From DATKWS01 sp035529435 (GTDB taxonomy: Bacteria > Krumholzibacteriota > Krumholzibacteriia > Krumholzibacteriales > Krumholzibacteriaceae), in assembly GCA_035529435.1 (NCBI GenBank), contig DATKWS010000198.1, positions 1 through 10,387 on the forward strand: 10,387 bases of DNA, read 5' to 3'. This document shows, piece after piece, positions 7,809 through 10,387 of this stretch. Position 1 is the stretch's first letter, and each line of letters opens with the position of its first letter. The translations under genes and the position numbers were made by a program. The notes beneath the pieces were generated by a model. The model did not search any database. It saw nothing but the letters and a program-made list of their open reading frames with translations, and was not told the DNA's origin.

Positions 7809-8709
7809 TGACAGCCTCCATGGATCGTTTTATCGGTTTTGTGCCGGTATCCGCCCGCATCCCCCGGATCAGCGCGATCGTCGCCCCGCCGATTACGAGG
7901 TACGTGGCGATCAGTTGCATGATTTCACCCGCGATCTGGTTGATGAGCAGAAAGTCCGGCGAGATGCGGAACGCGATCATCTCCGCCCTGAAGCCGAGGA
8001 GCAGGGTGGGGACGGTCAGGACGAACGGCGCGGCGACGAGCAGGAATGTCGTGAAGGCATTGCGTCGCGTGAAACGTGCACTTGCGGCGATGGCCCGCGG
8101 CGCGGAGCGGCGCTCGAGAACGACAAGGGGAATTGCATAGAGAAAGAGCGCCTGCATAATGAGGCCGAGGAGGAGCGCCAGGCCGGTAATGCCGAGCCGC
8201 ATCGCGCCGCCGAGGCCGGTGGTGAGGAGCCGCGGCACGTTGAGACATACGAATAGGGCGATCGAGACGGCGAACATCACAACGATCAAATGGAGATAGT
8301 CCCTCGACGCTTCGGAGAATCCCGCCGCGAGGGATACGGGCCTGCGCCGGTACGCCGCCGCGATGAGTGAGATCGTCGCGCCCTGGAACAGGACGGATAC
8401 GAGGATATCGAGAGCCATATCGAACCGGCTCAGGATGACGGGCATGAGGATCAGGTGAGCCGGGTAATGACTCAGTTCCTCTCCCGAGAGTCCCCCGACG
8501 AGGAGCGCCCAGAAGGAGCTGAGCGGTTCGGTCACGCTCGCGAGGTACAGGAAGATAATGGCGAGGCGCAACGCGAAGTAGAGGATGAGGGGAACGGCGA
8601 GCCACCCGTTCCGCAGAAGGGAGAGCGCTTCGGCAAAGATGTTGAAAACATTCCCTGTCCCGCCGCCGTATCGTCCCGGTAGCCGCTTCGAGAACAACGA
8701 AGACGCCAT
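7756..8709 (-). CDS. Multipass membrane protein of unknown function in the exosortase operon
   Basis: The protein has 317 residues. About six membrane helices are visible, near 36-56, 97-120, 140-160, 170-195, 215-237 and 257-280. After the fourth helix comes the cytoplasmic-looking segment VLERRSAPRAIAASARFTRRN. That layout (helix, basic loop with 'a..ai..s..f.r.n', helix) recalls small membrane proteins of the glycerophosphodiesterase-membrane-domain / DUF975-like kind, but no enzyme motif is visible and I do not recognise the family. The hydrophilic C-terminal tail (about 285-317) overlaps the ribosome site and start of the TPR gene. The ATG at 8709 has GAGGAG seven bases upstream and lies 15 bases after the epsI stop. 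Its position between EpsI and the TPR lipoprotein suggests an accessory role in sorting or envelope export. The role is inferred from context only. Confidence 0.82.
   Translation of the reverse strand: MASSLFSKRLPGRYGGGTGNVFNIFAEALSLLRNGWLAVPLILYFALRLAIIFLYLASVTEPLSSFWALLVGGLSGEELSHYPAHLILMPVILSRFDMALDILVSVLFQGATISLIAAAYRRRPVSLAAGFSEASRDYLHLIVVMFAVSIALFVCLNVPRLLTTGLGGAMRLGITGLALLLGLIMQALFLYAIPLVVLERRSAPRAIAASARFTRRNAFTTFLLVAAPFVLTVPTLLLGFRAEMIAFRISPDFLLINQIAGEIMQLIATYLVIGGATIALIRGMRADTGTKPIKRSMEAVNETAHRAGNNRTVRTGV
7815..7820 (-). promoter_or_regulatory. Ribosome binding site inside the upstream gene, deciding the TPR gene start
   Basis: TGGAGG lies six bases before the ATG at 7808, within the last codons of the membrane-protein gene. 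It favours the overlapping start over the ATG at 7751, which has no such site. Confidence 0.6.
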
Positions 8710-8724
8710 GTGACCGCTCCTCGG

Positions 8725-9408
8725 CTAGCCGCCCTTCCGTTCGGGTTCCGCCGCGGGGACTGTACGGCCCCGGAGCGTTTCCGTGATGCGAGGGCCGATC
8801 GCCTCGATAAAACGTATCAGTTCCGTTCGCGCGTGTTCCGGCGCGGCAGGAGAGACCTCGGTCGAGAATCGTACGAACGCGGCCGCCTGCGGCTGCTGCA
8901 GGAGGGCGCTTTTCATCTGGTACCACTTCAGGGCGAACTCGTTCGTGATCACGCCGCCGCGCGTGTCGAACCAGTAAACGACCTCGCGCTGCTCCCTGCC
9001 GTCGGATATCACGAGGCGCTTCACGGACGCCTCCGCACCCGGAGGGCCGATCCGCAGCGTTCCTTCCTCCACGATATCCCAACCGGCCCCCGGATAGCAA
9101 TGTTTCGGTGAGTGTATCTGCGAGTTTTCTTGCTGTGTTCCGAAGTAACCGAGGAAGAGCCAGATGGTATGTCCCCCGGCATTCCGGTACGTGCGGAAAA
9201 CGGTCGCATCCGCCCCGAGAAGGAGCAGCGCCTCGGCGGGCTGGTATGCTTCGGTGCTCTCGTACTCGCCGATGACCGTTGGAATGCCCGCAAGGTTGGG
9301 CGACGGCGGTCTCTGCGCTTCGCGGTACCGCAGCATATACGTATAGACGGTCAGGGCGACGATAAGAAGCAGCAGGGTCACTATCCGTATCGGTTTCACT
9401 TGATCCAT
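8725..9408 (-). CDS. epsI: EpsI-family exosortase-associated protein
   Basis: The protein has 227 residues. A single N-terminal membrane anchor (about 6-26) is followed by a periplasmic domain with the EpsI hallmark HSPKHCYPGAGW (99-110), including His99, Cys104 and Trp110. A second conserved part is VVYWFDTRGGVITNEFALKW (143-162). EpsI proteins are encoded next to exosortases, or fused to their C-termini, and are linked to exopolysaccharide export and sorting. Their exact biochemical role is unsettled, and the conserved Cys/His has led to proposals of protease- or cofactor-like activity. Here the gene is separate: the ATG at 9408 lies 13 bases inside the end of the exosortase gene, so translation is coupled. 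Lys102 stands where Glu is more usual in this motif. The membrane-protein gene starts 15 bases downstream. Confidence 0.92.
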   Translation of the reverse strand: MDQVKPIRIVTLLLLIVALTVYTYMLRYREAQRPPSPNLAGIPTVIGEYESTEAYQPAEALLLLGADATVFRTYRNAGGHTIWLFLGYFGTQQENSQIHSPKHCYPGAGWDIVEEGTLRIGPPGAEASVKRLVISDGREQREVVYWFDTRGGVITNEFALKWYQMKSALLQQPQAAAFVRFSTEVSPAAPEHARTELIRFIEAIGPRITETLRGRTVPAAEPERKGG

Positions 9409-10262
9409 TTCAGCACCCACGCGAAGAGCGCCAGCATGAGAAATCCGGCGAAGAAGACGATCAGCCCCGAAATATCGTGGAGCACGCCGTCGGCGAAGCT
9501 GCCGCTGACGGTATATGCGCCGACCGCCGTGACGACGAGTCGAATCGTGTTCGCCGCGATCGCGGCGGGGACCGCCCACGCGACGAGCAGCGCCTTCCTC
9601 GTGTTCGAGAGATCGGAGAAGCCGGCAAAGATGAGTGCCAGCGTGACCATGGTCATGAGCGAGCGCAGTCCGCTGCACGCGGCGATAACTTCCAGCGAGT
9701 AGCCGGGAAGGTGGATGACGTTGCCCTTGCGTATCACATTTATCTGAAGCATGTCGAGAATGCCGGCGCTGAGCCGCGCGCTGAAGAGCTGGAGCGGGAA
9801 TGTCAGCTTGTAGTAGATGATGTAGGGAAGGGGAACCATCATGAAGAGAAACAGGAGCGGGAAGGCGAGCCGTGCCGTGAACGCCGTCCCGAGGAGGAAG
9901 AACGATGCGCCGATGAAAAGGACGGGCAGCGAGATCCTCGTCGTGAAGAGCTCCGATGCGGCCGTTCCCCCGATGAGAAGTGCCGCGGCGGCGATGATCA
10001 GTACCACGCCCCATCCGGTGCCGCCGCCCGGGCGCAGTCCCTTCAGTTCATCCCGTTTTCGCCATATGATGAGGGCCGATACGAAGGGAATGATGATTCC
10101 GTGGCGATAGTTCGGGTCGCTCAACCACTGGTCGACGAGCCTCGTCAGAACCGGCAGGTAGAGCGCGATGATGAGACATGCACCGGCGGACAGCAGTATC
10201 CGGTTGTTCCGCTGTTGTCTGATTTTCACCGGATACGCATCCCCGGACAACGGTACCCCCAT
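9396..10262 (-). CDS. xrtA: Exosortase (XrtA/EpsH type)
   Basis: This 288-residue polytopic inner-membrane transpeptidase has about eight helices. The N-terminal signature DPNYRHGIIIPFVS is at 49-62. The predicted catalytic triad is Cys196 in ACSGLRS, Arg241 in NTIRLV and His262 in LHDISG, each in its usual family context at the outer ends of the later helices. Exosortases cleave and transfer proteins bearing a C-terminal tail of short motif, transmembrane helix and basic cluster (PEP-CTERM for XrtA). The XrtA class is inferred from the accompanying PrsK/PrsR pair, since the sequence alone does not fix the subclass. The ATG at 10262 has AGGA upstream with a 7-base spacer, and a GTG at codon 12 (10229) is an alternative. 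It is the first gene of the operon, behind a promoter at 10277-10305, and overlaps epsI by 13 bases. No substrate is encoded nearby. Confidence 0.95.
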   Translation of the reverse strand: MGVPLSGDAYPVKIRQQRNNRILLSAGACLIIALYLPVLTRLVDQWLSDPNYRHGIIIPFVSALIIWRKRDELKGLRPGGGTGWGVVLIIAAAALLIGGTAASELFTTRISLPVLFIGASFFLLGTAFTARLAFPLLFLFMMVPLPYIIYYKLTFPLQLFSARLSAGILDMLQINVIRKGNVIHLPGYSLEVIAACSGLRSLMTMVTLALIFAGFSDLSNTRKALLVAWAVPAAIAANTIRLVVTAVGAYTVSGSFADGVLHDISGLIVFFAGFLMLALFAWVLKWIK

Positions 10263-10276
10263 GTTACGGTTTCCTA

Positions 10277-10305
10277 TTTATATCGGGTTTCAAGCGTGCA
10301 GACAA
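10277..10305 (-). promoter_or_regulatory. Sigma70-like promoter of the exosortase operon
   Basis: On the minus strand, -35 TTGTCT (10305-10300) and -10 TATAAA (10282-10277) are separated by exactly 17 bases. Transcription would start near 10270, only about 8 bases before the ATG at 10262. That gives a nearly leaderless message, or favours the GTG start at 10229. It lies just downstream of the terminator at 10332-10358, as expected for the start of a new unit. Confidence 0.65.
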
Positions 10306-10331
10306 GTGTAATGAACGGGGGGACAAACGAA

Positions 10332-10358
10332 AAGCGGGTGCCGTTCAGGCACCCGCTT
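10332..10358 (-). terminator. Intrinsic terminator of the upstream minus-strand gene
   Basis: AAGCGGGTGCC (10332-10342) and GGCACCCGCTT (10348-10358) form a perfect 11-base-pair stem with a 5-base loop. On the minus strand the stem runs into CTTTTCGTTTG, a broken T-tract. On the plus strand no T-tract follows, so it ends a minus-strand unit located beyond the right edge. A TGA in an open frame from the edge overlaps the stem at 10358-10360, but only nine codons of it are visible. Confidence 0.85.
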
Positions 10359-10387
10359 CATGCATCGACGCACCGATCGGGGATGAT

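Overview
The window is about 10.4 kb of GC-rich bacterial DNA, roughly 60% G+C by eye. Genes are tightly packed and nearly all lie on the minus strand. The core is an exosortase locus of the XrtA/PEP-CTERM type. Two lipoproteins, a DNRLRE-domain protein and a putative glycoside hydrolase resembling hypothetical family GHL15, flank or end it. That mix, with this G+C and gene style, suggests an uncultured Gram-negative lineage such as Eisenbacteria, Krumholzibacteriota or Latescibacterota rather than a proteobacterium. The taxonomic reading is inference only.

Layout from right to left, which is the direction of transcription of the main operon. At 10332-10358 a strong intrinsic terminator closes an upstream minus-strand unit. 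A sigma70-like promoter (10277-10305) then starts a seven-gene run: exosortase (10262-9396), EpsI-family protein (9408-8725), a six-helix membrane protein of unknown role (8709-7756), a TPR-repeat lipoprotein (7808-6198), the histidine kinase PrsK (6201-4042), the sigma54-dependent response regulator PrsR (TTG start at 4001, end 2583), and a DNRLRE-domain lipoprotein (2582-1839). Neighbouring genes overlap or sit within 40 bases of each other, so they are probably co-transcribed and partly coupled in translation.

Left of the operon, a convergent gap (1731-1838) with two GC-rich hairpins separates it from a plus-strand MscS-type channel gene (840-1730). A divergent region (545-839) follows. 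It carries a perfect TATAAT and a near-ideal Shine-Dalgarno for mscS. On the other strand it has a correctly spaced -24/-12 (sigma54-like) element ahead of the truncated lipoprotein / putative glycoside hydrolase gene that runs off the left edge.

How the genes work together: in known systems the exosortase processes proteins with a C-terminal sorting signal at the inner membrane. EpsI and the TPR lipoprotein belong to the same secretion/exopolysaccharide context. PrsK senses a signal and phosphorylates PrsR, which switches on sigma54 promoters of the regulon. No protein that is complete in this window carries a recognisable PEP-CTERM tail, so the substrates must be encoded elsewhere. The two least explained members are the 317-residue membrane protein and the DNRLRE lipoprotein joined to prsR.
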